From NCBI RefSeq assembly GCF_947502415.1, contig NZ_CANMZV010000027.1:1-64000 (forward strand): DNA of 64,000 nt, given 5' to 3'. Numbering within the stretch: the first letter of the stretch is position 1; each line of letters opens with the position of its first letter. A program made the translations under genes and the position numbers. Source of the stretch: an uncultured Photobacterium sp. (lineage in GTDB: Bacteria; Pseudomonadota; Gammaproteobacteria; Enterobacterales; Vibrionaceae). Positions 31,294-37,439 of this stretch are shown in pieces. Below the pieces are notes generated by a model. The model saw only the letters and a list, made by a program, of their open reading frames with translations. It ran no database searches and had not been told where the DNA came from.

Positions 31294-33126
31294 TTAAGTC
31301 ACAATTAATCGGTTATTTCTAATTCGAATTGTCATGTTGTTATCTATGGGGACTTTTGCCCCCATAGACAGAGGCTTGATAAGGCATTGCACTCCCATAA
31401 TGCTCCATCCGGTCACACGTTGAAGATGCTCAACTAGTGGTGAGTTACAGTTATTTTCAGTGCTCCAAGGGGAAGCACTCCGTGCTTCTTGAAGGCGCTG
31501 CACGTCTTTTTTCTTAACGATGCTGTAGCACTCGCTTGCCGTTTCGATGAGCTGACCTAACCAAGAAAAACCAATCACTTTTTTTGTATCTTCGCCGTAC
31601 TGGTTCTTTTTGGTTTGGTATTCGACTTTTGCCGATTCCGCCAACTGGCAGAAAAGAGACCATTTAGAAGAATCCGCCGCCTGTCGTAATTCCTCTAATT
31701 TCGGGTCAATGGCTGTCTGTTCTGGTTTGGCTCGGCGCAAGTTTCGCCACAGTGAAACAGGCTGACCGCCGAACTGTTGAAACTGTCTGATTCGATGAGT
31801 TGAAGCCCAAGCACGAGCACGATAGGCGTACTCTTCACCCTCATTTTCTGGCATGTGTTTGCCGTTAATATTCTTTGAGACGTATTTAGCGATATAAGCT
31901 GTTGCACCACCTTTTTCGGGATCAGCTTCTTTAACGTCAAAACGAGGGGAAATATCACTACCTAATTCGTCACGGTCTTCACTGATAGCGCGACTTTGCA
32001 GAATATTGATAACGTCCTGCTTATCAGCATGGGAGCAGAACAAAAAATAGTGAGCGTGGCTGGTAGCATCCTTGTGAGGTTCCGCCACACGGAAACCAAA
32101 ATATTCAATTTCTAACTTAGCAAGCTCAGCTCGGGCAACCGCCCATTTCTCCATTAGGGCTCGATGCCCCTCTTTCACACTTGCCCCGCTCCACTTTTTA
32201 GAATTTCGGTGATATTTACTCGGCAATGTCCAAGTAAGAAAAAGCGCCGTATAGCCCAAGTCCTGTGCCAACTCCTCAAAACCACGAGAGCGCACCATCA
32301 TTTCAATGCGGCGGTTTTCTGGATTCGCCGTGGTTCTTTTGATCACGTCTTCAAGATTGAACGCTTCACCAGTTTCGTTATTCATCACAGCCATAGCTTC
32401 AATAAACTGCTTGGCCTCACGCTGCTTTTGCTTCCAATTGGAAAATGAAATGGCACTAATAACAGGGGCTTGGTGCTGACTCTCCCCAACACGGTCTAAG
32501 GTGATTTGTGCGTACTCGATATACTGGGCGCGCAAGTGCAACAAACGCCCTTCAATCCAGCCCTCAGACTGCATTTTTAGGATAGCCACCTGCAAATCTT
32601 GCTCTAACTCTTCCGACTTCTTATCGCGCTTCTTAAAGTTGATTTGAGGCGCATTTACATAGATAGCCTTAAGCAATTGCGCTTGCTGGTCATAAACATG
32701 TTCAAGCACATCAATAAAACACTTGAACACCTCCGGCGTAGCTTCATCCGTTAGCAGTGCTGCACACTTATCCGCATACTCTTTTGCAAGCTGACTAACT
32801 GCATCATCACGCATCAAAATGTCATGACTTAATGGTTGCGCTTTTGCCTTGTACCGAGCATCAACAAAGGGAAATTTATCTTCGATAAAGTGAGCGTGTT
32901 TCAAACCAAACTTAACCGCATCCTCAGCGGCTTTAATCATGTTGTCTCTGGTCGGATTTTTACGTTTTTTGCGATGCACAATCTTGCGCTTGATATCAGT
33001 GCGCACGACTTTAGGCAGTCTTGGGAAAAAGCGACAAGTAAACGCAGAATAGCGGGTAACCTCACCCGCTTCGCCTTTGTCCCGCATGTTTTCTAGTGCT
33101 TTGTTGATATCAATTTGATTAGGCAT
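31294..33126 (-). CDS. gpA-family rolling-circle replication initiator (HUH, two tyrosines)
   Basis: The 610-aa protein has the key motifs of P2/phiX174-type gpA initiators: GFRVAEPHKDATSHAHYFLF with the metal-binding H357 and H359, and YIAKYVSKNI with two tyrosines, Y411 and Y415, three residues apart. RIRQFQQFGGQPVSLWRNLRR follows, as in phage P2 gpA. Such enzymes nick the plus-strand origin and stay bound to the 5' end. PM2 P12 (about 634 aa) belongs to the same family. The origin is not visible by eye; in related phages it can lie within the gene. Confidence 0.88.
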   Translation of the reverse strand: MPNQIDINKALENMRDKGEAGEVTRYSAFTCRFFPRLPKVVRTDIKRKIVHRKKRKNPTRDNMIKAAEDAVKFGLKHAHFIEDKFPFVDARYKAKAQPLSHDILMRDDAVSQLAKEYADKCAALLTDEATPEVFKCFIDVLEHVYDQQAQLLKAIYVNAPQINFKKRDKKSEELEQDLQVAILKMQSEGWIEGRLLHLRAQYIEYAQITLDRVGESQHQAPVISAISFSNWKQKQREAKQFIEAMAVMNNETGEAFNLEDVIKRTTANPENRRIEMMVRSRGFEELAQDLGYTALFLTWTLPSKYHRNSKKWSGASVKEGHRALMEKWAVARAELAKLEIEYFGFRVAEPHKDATSHAHYFLFCSHADKQDVINILQSRAISEDRDELGSDISPRFDVKEADPEKGGATAYIAKYVSKNINGKHMPENEGEEYAYRARAWASTHRIRQFQQFGGQPVSLWRNLRRAKPEQTAIDPKLEELRQAADSSKWSLFCQLAESAKVEYQTKKNQYGEDTKKVIGFSWLGQLIETASECYSIVKKKDVQRLQEARSASPWSTENNCNSPLVEHLQRVTGWSIMGVQCLIKPLSMGAKVPIDNNMTIRIRNNRLIVT

Positions 33127-33259
33127 ATTGATTAGCTTTTCTCTTTAAGATTTTTGCTTGCTGTGCAATTAGCTTTTTCTGGCGTTCAGTTCTAGCGTGT
33201 TTGTACTGACTGCGCTTGACCATTAGCTTTAGCTCTAGAGGAGGGGGAACCACTGCCAT
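33119..33259 (-). CDS. 46-aa basic prophage protein
   Basis: MAVVPPPLELKLMVKRSQYK begins a 46-codon frame full of lysine and arginine (ARTERQKKLIAQQAKILKRK). Its stop overlaps the start of the replication gene by eight bases (ATGCCTAA), a typical coupled junction. The charge suggests nucleic-acid binding or assistance to the initiator. No family recognised. Confidence 0.55.
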   Translation of the reverse strand: MAVVPPPLELKLMVKRSQYKHARTERQKKLIAQQAKILKRKANQYA

Positions 33260-33268
33260 GACTTCCCC

Positions 33269-33523
33269 TTACGCATTCACTGATTGCCATTCGGTTCTAG
33301 CTTGCTCATATCGCTGGTCGATATAAGCCGCCAAGTCTTCAATCTTGATAAGAGTCGGGCTTCGCTCAGAATCACGTAGTTTGAAAGTAGGGACAGGGAA
33401 ATCACACGCCTTAGCTTTTTGCTCAGCGGTCTTCGGAGTGATACCGAAAAACTCTTTAGAGATTTCTTTAAGCTCAACGGTTGGGCTTTCAAAACGAGCC
33501 AGTAGTGCAAATGTCGTGTTCAT
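33269..33523 (-). CDS. PrtN-like (pyocin activator family) regulator
   Basis: From the internal start MNTTFALLARFESPTVELKEI the 84-aa protein follows the pyocin-activator pattern: helix-turn-helix around FFGITPKTAEQKAKACDFPVPTF, then LRDSERSPTLIKIEDLAAYIDQRYEQA. PrtN activates pyocin genes after SOS induction in Pseudomonas. Here it is divergent from the CI repressor and first in the replication/virion operon, the place of an early activator. A GGTGG motif precedes the chosen ATG; the longer frame upstream overlaps the operator region. Confidence 0.75.
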   Translation of the reverse strand: MNTTFALLARFESPTVELKEISKEFFGITPKTAEQKAKACDFPVPTFKLRDSERSPTLIKIEDLAAYIDQRYEQARTEWQSVNA

Positions 33524-33584
33524 ATATCCACCATGTAGTACACTTGAAGCAATTCGAGTCCACTCAAACGACTTCAAATCACCC

Positions 33585-33640
33585 GCAATAACCTTTTGCA
33601 GTATTATTGCGGATACTTTATGTCTTAGCAATACTTTTGC
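33585..33640. promoter_or_regulatory. candidate CI operators in the divergent immunity region
   Basis: Three related near-palindromes lie between the two divergent regulators: GCAATAACCTTTTGC (33585), GCAGTATTATTGC (33598) and GCAATACTTTTGC (33628). Each has GCA and TGC ends around an AT-rich centre. The first two overlap by two bases. The layout resembles lambdoid operators. Confidence 0.6.
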
Positions 33641-33658
33641 AGACCAAGGGCGGCACAT

Positions 33659-34267
33659 ATGAAGACCATAGACGAGCAAATTGGAGAGCTAAAGAAACTC
33701 ACCAATACGGCAAAGAACGTTGATTTAGCGAAGGTTTTAGGTGTATCACCAAAGACAATTCAATCTTGGAAAACTAGGGAAAAAATTCCTGAAGATATTT
33801 TTATAAAAGCGAGACAAGTATCACAAAATGGCGTTATTGCGCCGCCAAGAGGCTTTGTGAACTTAGATTTTTACGAAGTGGAAGTAAGCGCCGGACACGG
33901 TGCGCTAGTGGTCAGTGAAGAGAAATCCAGCGCAATTGTATTTAGTGAAGCATTCATAAATAACGATATAGGCGCAAACCCGAATAACGTTTTCTTGATG
34001 CCTGTAAAGGGGGACAGCATGTACCCCACATTAAAAAATGGCTGTTTGGTAATGGTGAATAGAGTTGACCAATTTACTGGCGACGGGATTTACATATTTA
34101 GGTTTGATGATCAGCTAATGGTGAAGCGACTTCAATTCCTACCAAAAATTATTAAGGTAGTTAGTGACAATCCCACATATGAAAATTGGGAGTTAAGCAA
34201 AGCCGAACTGGATAGTGAAGATTTTGAAATTATCGGTGAAGTAGTTTGGTCAGGACAAAGGATGTAA
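33659..34267 (+). CDS. CI-like repressor with S24 (LexA-type) domain
   Basis: The 202-aa protein has an N-terminal HTH (VDLAKVLGVSPKTIQSWKTREKIP, about residues 21-44) and a C-terminal S24 peptidase domain with the nucleophile S120 (GDSMYPTLKNG) and general base K156 (LMVKRL). An Ala-Gly pair at 78-79 (SAGHG) is a likely self-cleavage site, as in LexA and lambda CI. It would hold the prophage silent and be inactivated by RecA after DNA damage. Divergent from the PrtN-like gene. Confidence 0.9.
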   Translation: MKTIDEQIGELKKLTNTAKNVDLAKVLGVSPKTIQSWKTREKIPEDIFIKARQVSQNGVIAPPRGFVNLDFYEVEVSAGHGALVVSEEKSSAIVFSEAFINNDIGANPNNVFLMPVKGDSMYPTLKNGCLVMVNRVDQFTGDGIYIFRFDDQLMVKRLQFLPKIIKVVSDNPTYENWELSKAELDSEDFEIIGEVVWSGQRM

Positions 34268-34270
34268 GAC

Positions 34271-34648
34271 ATGGAAGAACAAAATAAACTCCCTCAAAAA
34301 CAAGAAAGCAATGTTACAAAACTAGAGAGTAACGTTAGTGCTCTTAACGAAAATTTAGGTGCCCTTGTCGGTTTGGGAGAAGTCGCGATCACATCATGGG
34401 AACAATCAAACCAAGCCGAAGCCGAAACACTAAGAAAAGAAATAGAATTAGAAAATCAGATGCATGCTCGCAATGTCAAATTAGTGTACATAGGCATGTC
34501 TATACTGGCAGTTATTGTGATAACTGCAATGCTCTTAGAGCAAACCAAGACCGCCGATAAAATCATAGACTCTATTTTCAAAGTAATTGCAGGTGCAGGA
34601 ATGGCGGGATTATTCATCAGAAGAAAATCTAAAGACAAAAAAGAATAA
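34271..34648 (+). CDS. 125-aa lysogeny-associated membrane protein
   Basis: A coiled-coil-rich cytosolic N-terminus (SNVTKLESNVSALNENL, about 13-70) is followed by two membrane helices (about 69-88, LVYIGMSILAVIVITAMLL, and 104-116, VIAGAGMAGLFI) and a basic tail. It starts three bases after the repressor stop, so it is expressed together with the repressor in the lysogen. That position is typical of superinfection-exclusion or other host-benefit genes; the role is inferred. Confidence 0.62.
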   Translation: MEEQNKLPQKQESNVTKLESNVSALNENLGALVGLGEVAITSWEQSNQAEAETLRKEIELENQMHARNVKLVYIGMSILAVIVITAMLLEQTKTADKIIDSIFKVIAGAGMAGLFIRRKSKDKKE

Positions 34649-34675
34649 AATTAATTAGGCTCGCATCATTTCAGC

Positions 34676-34703
34676 AAAGCTCACTGAATAGTGGGCTTTT
34701 TGT
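34676..34703 (+). terminator. rho-independent terminator of the repressor operon
   Basis: AGCTCACT-GAA-TAGTGGGCT hairpin (one mismatch) followed by a T-rich run, at the end of the repressor/membrane-protein transcript. Confidence 0.8.
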
Positions 34704-34707
34704 TTTG

Positions 34708-34750
34708 TAGTATCCCCTGAATTTAGCTTGGTCTCCCTATAGTACCCCTC
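34708..34750. repeat. integrase arm-type repeats, right side
   Basis: TAGTATCCCCT (34708) and TAGTACCCCTC (34740) match the motif pair near int at the left end, in the same orientation. They lie 35-75 bp inside the right att core. Confidence 0.55.
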
Positions 34751-34774
34751 AAACCCCTCAACACCTTATATAGC

Positions 34775-34891
34775 TTAAAAGTCAGTCCAATCGAGCATCG
34801 GCGCAACAGAGAAGCGGCACGAAGGAAAATCGCCCTTCGCTGTTTGTTCTGACTGTAAATCGTCGCGGTTGGCAACAGCACTGTTTGGCAT
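34775..34891 (-). pseudogene. dusA: displaced original 5' end of dusA
   Basis: The frame begins MPNSAVANRDDLQ and runs into GDFPSCRFSVAPMLDWTD, matching the functional dusA start from GDYPSCRFSV on, then stops after one more codon (38 aa). The first 20 residues differ completely from the current DusA. It is the chromosomal dusA start cut off by the integration; its native promoter is presumably in the next few hundred bases and may still drive transcription into the element. Confidence 0.9.
34785..34801. repeat. attR core (direct repeat of dusA)
   Basis: Exact copy of the 17-bp core GTCCAATCGAGCATCGG at 21305-21321, marking the right end of the element. Confidence 0.9.
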
Positions 34892-35940
34892 CGAAAAACC
34901 TCAATTTAACCCGTTTATCCGTCTCTGAACCTAATGTCATGCCAACAAAAGACACAACCCGACTTCACGCCTTGTAGCAGCTTGAAGTCACCATTCTTAA
35001 CGGCTGTTTACTTAAAGAGAGCGGATTCTACCCCATAATAGCTTTCAGCCCAATAGCAACAGAACTCCCCCCCGGCTCAGATAAAAAGATTAAAAACACA
35101 TGACATTACTTTTAACTTCAAGCTTAAGGTATTGTTTTAAAAGAACTTAACTCAAACCCCACTCTATCACGTACAGCTTATATAGCTTTTGACCACCAAT
35201 AACCCAAAAAGCTGAACAGCTCATTCAATCATTAAATATCAGCAACTTATAGCCAACCCCACACCTTGAGCACCTAAGATGAAACCTTTTCGCCACAATG
35301 ACACCAAAAAGCTGTACGCGGTAAAATTCCTTTAGCTTACCTGGCAGCACTAAGGCTGTCGTATCTTTATGACATTCAGCTAACCATAATCAAGCAACTG
35401 GCGGTAAGACTTCAGCTGGTATATCACGGCGTAAAGTACAACCTAACTGCGAATGATTAACAGCAATCAAGCTGTACTCTCCATGAGATTTACTTTTTGA
35501 ACACCAGTAGGCAAAAAAGTAAAGCCTCAACAAGTAAAAAGAATATAGCAGTGTTTATAGGCACCTCAAAAAAGAACTTTAAAAACAAACAATTAAAACT
35601 AAAAATAAACAAACAAGCACAGCCCAATCGCATTTGGAACACCACAATAAAAAAGCTTAAAGAGCTGTACAGACATTAAATATCAATGACTTAATTTAGT
35701 ATTTTAAAGGTGAAACATCAGGCGCGCAGAAAATAACTGACAATACCGCACAAAGGTGTACATAAATTAGAATGATGGACAGTATATCTTTATTGCTTCA
35801 TATGATATGGCCGCCCGGGTTATCGGGCGTGATCTTATACACGATTTTTTGGCGCTATTTGGCCGGATTTTGTGGAACTAAGATACGTTTGGCGCGAGCT
35901 ATGATAAACTACTGGACTTGTCGCTGTTTTTTGAGGTTAT
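34892..35940. other. 1-kb AT-rich intergenic region between dusA remnant and zur
   Basis: No convincing gene. The region should hold the ancestral dusA promoter and the zur promoter. It contains an imperfect repeat pair (CATTAAATATCAGCAACTTA at 35230 and CATTAAATATCAATGACTTA at 35674), each preceded by an AGCTG-ACAG motif, and several copies of AAGCTGTAC or its complement (35169, 35310, 35469). A lysine-rich frame at 35497-35679 looks like chance. Confidence 0.5.
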
Positions 35941-36390
35941 ATGGCAAATCAAACGCAACTGCTGAATAAAGCCCAACAGATTTGCGAGCAACGTGGAGTA
36001 AGGCTGACACCTCAAAGGCTGAAGGTCCTTGAGTTAATTATCGAGCATCACAGCTCTATCAGCGCTTACGAGCTGCTGGACTTACTCAGGGAAACTGAAC
36101 CACAAGCGAAACCGCCAACGGTTTACCGAGCTCTCGATTTTCTTTTAGCTCAGGGATTTGTGCATAAAGTCGAGTCCACTAACAGCTATATTGCCTGTTG
36201 TGTGCTTGGACACGCTGATCACAGCTCTCAGCTGCTTATTTGTGATGAGTGCGGAACGGTCGAGGAGTGCCATGATGACGAACTGGCTAAACTATTACGT
36301 CAGAAGGCTGAAAAACATGGCTTCCACATATCAAACCATGTTGTGGAGAGCCACGGCATTTGCCATAAATGTCAAAACAATGAGCAGTAA
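35941..36390 (+). CDS. zur: zinc uptake regulator Zur (Fur family)
   Basis: The 149-aa protein has a winged HTH (RLTPQRLKVLELIIEHHSSISAYELL and PPTVYRALDFLLAQGFVHKV) and a metal-binding dimerisation domain with CDECGTVEECHDDE and a C-terminal CHKC. The Cys-pair layout and the HADHSSQLLICDECG stretch match Zur rather than Fur. With zinc bound it represses zinc-uptake genes. It starts ATGGCAAATC after GAGGTTAT, with a single-gene layout. Confidence 0.92.
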   Translation: MANQTQLLNKAQQICEQRGVRLTPQRLKVLELIIEHHSSISAYELLDLLRETEPQAKPPTVYRALDFLLAQGFVHKVESTNSYIACCVLGHADHSSQLLICDECGTVEECHDDELAKLLRQKAEKHGFHISNHVVESHGICHKCQNNEQ

Positions 36391-36422
36391 CTCTTAAATT
36401 TCAATACAGTCATTATCAGATT

Positions 36423-36887
36423 ATGCGTGCAGAATTCGTAAACCCTTTCCTAGCTTCGCTCCTTAATGTCTTAAAGACTATGGCATCGATGGAGCTGGCT
36501 CCGCAGAAACCTCGAGTTAAGCGAGACGAGGTTGCCCGCGGTGATGTATCTGGCCTTATTGGCATGGTTGGCCCACAAACCCGTGGCTCAATGTCGATCA
36601 CTTTTGATGAGCGCCTGGCGCTGGAAATCATGCAGCGTATGCTGGGTGAGCGACCGAGCGGGATCAATGACGAAGTAACGGACATGGTTGGTGAAATCAC
36701 CAACATGGTTACCGGTGGTGCCAAACGTATCTTGGCTGAAAAAGGCTATGACTTTGAAATGGCAACCCCGGCTGTTGTATCAGGCCGAGGTCATACCATC
36801 ACACACAAGTGTGAAGGCGCTATTATTATCATGCCGTTTGATTCTGAGTACGGTAAGGCATTTATTGAGATCTGCTTCGACGGCTAA
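36423..36887 (+). CDS. cheX: chemotaxis protein CheX (CheY-P phosphatase family)
   Basis: CheX dephosphorylates CheY-type response regulators. The 154-aa protein carries the CheC/CheX/FliY phosphatase signature E-x2-N in MVGEITNMVTGGAKRIL (about residues 85-102), between ARGDVSGLIGMVGPQTRGSMSITF and the C-terminal GAIIIMPFDSEYG strands. It lies alone, 30 bp after zur and on the same strand, outside any chemotaxis cluster, as in other vibrios. Confidence 0.87.
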   Translation: MRAEFVNPFLASLLNVLKTMASMELAPQKPRVKRDEVARGDVSGLIGMVGPQTRGSMSITFDERLALEIMQRMLGERPSGINDEVTDMVGEITNMVTGGAKRILAEKGYDFEMATPAVVSGRGHTITHKCEGAIIIMPFDSEYGKAFIEICFDG

Positions 36888-36966
36888 TACCTCATCTTGT
36901 CTTTGAATCGCTCCAGTCAGGCTCTTCTGGCTGGCGATCCCCTTCCTCTTGTCTCAATATTGCTAT

Positions 36967-37154
36967 CACGTTGAAATTTATGTGAAGCAACCACAAATCC
37001 CAGATAAAAAACTACCCCCCCTTAAATATTCGATCTAGACTTAGTTATGCTGAATAAGCATCAAGGCTCTTATAGATTGATCGTCAGCTCGTTATTTTGC
37101 TCAGCTCAATCAGGCGAGCAAGGAAATACCCTCATTCAAAGGAAAGATCGTAAC
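36967..37154 (+). promoter_or_regulatory. promoter and 5' leader region of the cold-shock gene
   Basis: The stretch between cheX and the cold-shock gene is long for a single small gene. Cold-shock mRNAs of this family usually carry long structured leaders that act as thermosensors. I cannot fix the transcription start or structure by eye. A frame from 37047 into the gene is open, but the CspA-type start is at 37155. Confidence 0.4.
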
Positions 37155-37364
37155 ATGAACAAACTGACTGGAACCGTAAAATGGTTTAACGATGAAAAAG
37201 GCTTTGGCTTCATTTCTGGTGCTGATGGCAAAGATGTATTCGTTCACTTTAGTGCTATTCAAGCTCAGGGTCGTCGTACGCTACATGAAGGCCAGAGTGT
37301 TGAGTTTATCGTGACAGATGGTCAGAAGGGTCCACAAGCAAGCGAAGTTGTCGCGCTTTCTTAA
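37155..37364 (+). CDS. cold-shock-domain protein (CspA family)
   Basis: The 69-aa OB-fold protein binds single-stranded RNA/DNA and prevents secondary structure. Both RNA-binding motifs are intact: RNP1 KGFGFI (about residues 16-21) and RNP2 VFVHF (about 30-34). TGTVKWFNDEKG at the N-terminus and the QGRRTLHEGQ loop are standard. AAAGGA lies 11 bases before the ATG. Which Csp paralogue it is cannot be said. Confidence 0.93.
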   Translation: MNKLTGTVKWFNDEKGFGFISGADGKDVFVHFSAIQAQGRRTLHEGQSVEFIVTDGQKGPQASEVVALS

Positions 37365-37393
37365 TTCTGCTGAGAGCCATAGGCCTCAGAACG

Positions 37394-37422
37394 AAAAAAC
37401 GCCGCTTAAGCGGCGTTTTTTA
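37394..37422. terminator. bidirectional terminator between csp and pgi
   Basis: AAAACGCCGCTTAAGCGGCGTTTT is a perfect palindrome with A and T runs on either side; it serves both convergent genes. Confidence 0.93.
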
Positions 37423-37439
37423 TAAATTAAAACAGTCGC

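Larger units (their letters stand above)
21305..34801. mobile_element. integrated corticovirus (PM2)-like tailless prophage in dusA
   Basis: A 13.5-kb element is bounded by a 17-bp direct repeat of a dusA segment. It encodes an integrase at the dusA end, a repressor/activator switch at the other, and between them a minus-strand operon with a gpA-type replication protein, an A32-type packaging ATPase, a PM2 P2-like capsid protein, spike-like proteins, a transglycosylase and many single-helix membrane proteins. There is no terminase, portal, tail tube, sheath or baseplate gene. Known PM2 is ~10 kb and not integrating; integrated relatives have been reported in aquatic bacteria. All key genes look intact, so it could be active. 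Confidence 0.87.

Noticed and set aside
31294..33126. P2-like tailed prophage, because of the gpA-type initiator
   Set aside because: No portal, terminase, sheath, tube or baseplate gene is present; the ATPase and capsid genes are of the tailless type.
34775..34891. Second dusA-like gene
   Set aside because: Only the first 38 codons are present, ending at the 17-bp att core; it is the displaced start of the same gene.
35497..35679. 60-aa lysine-rich open frame
   Set aside because: Composition follows from the AT-rich DNA; no Shine-Dalgarno sequence; no fold or family pattern.
35772..35969. 65-aa frame overlapping the zur start
   Set aside because: Covers the zur promoter and runs into zur in another frame; no ribosome site.
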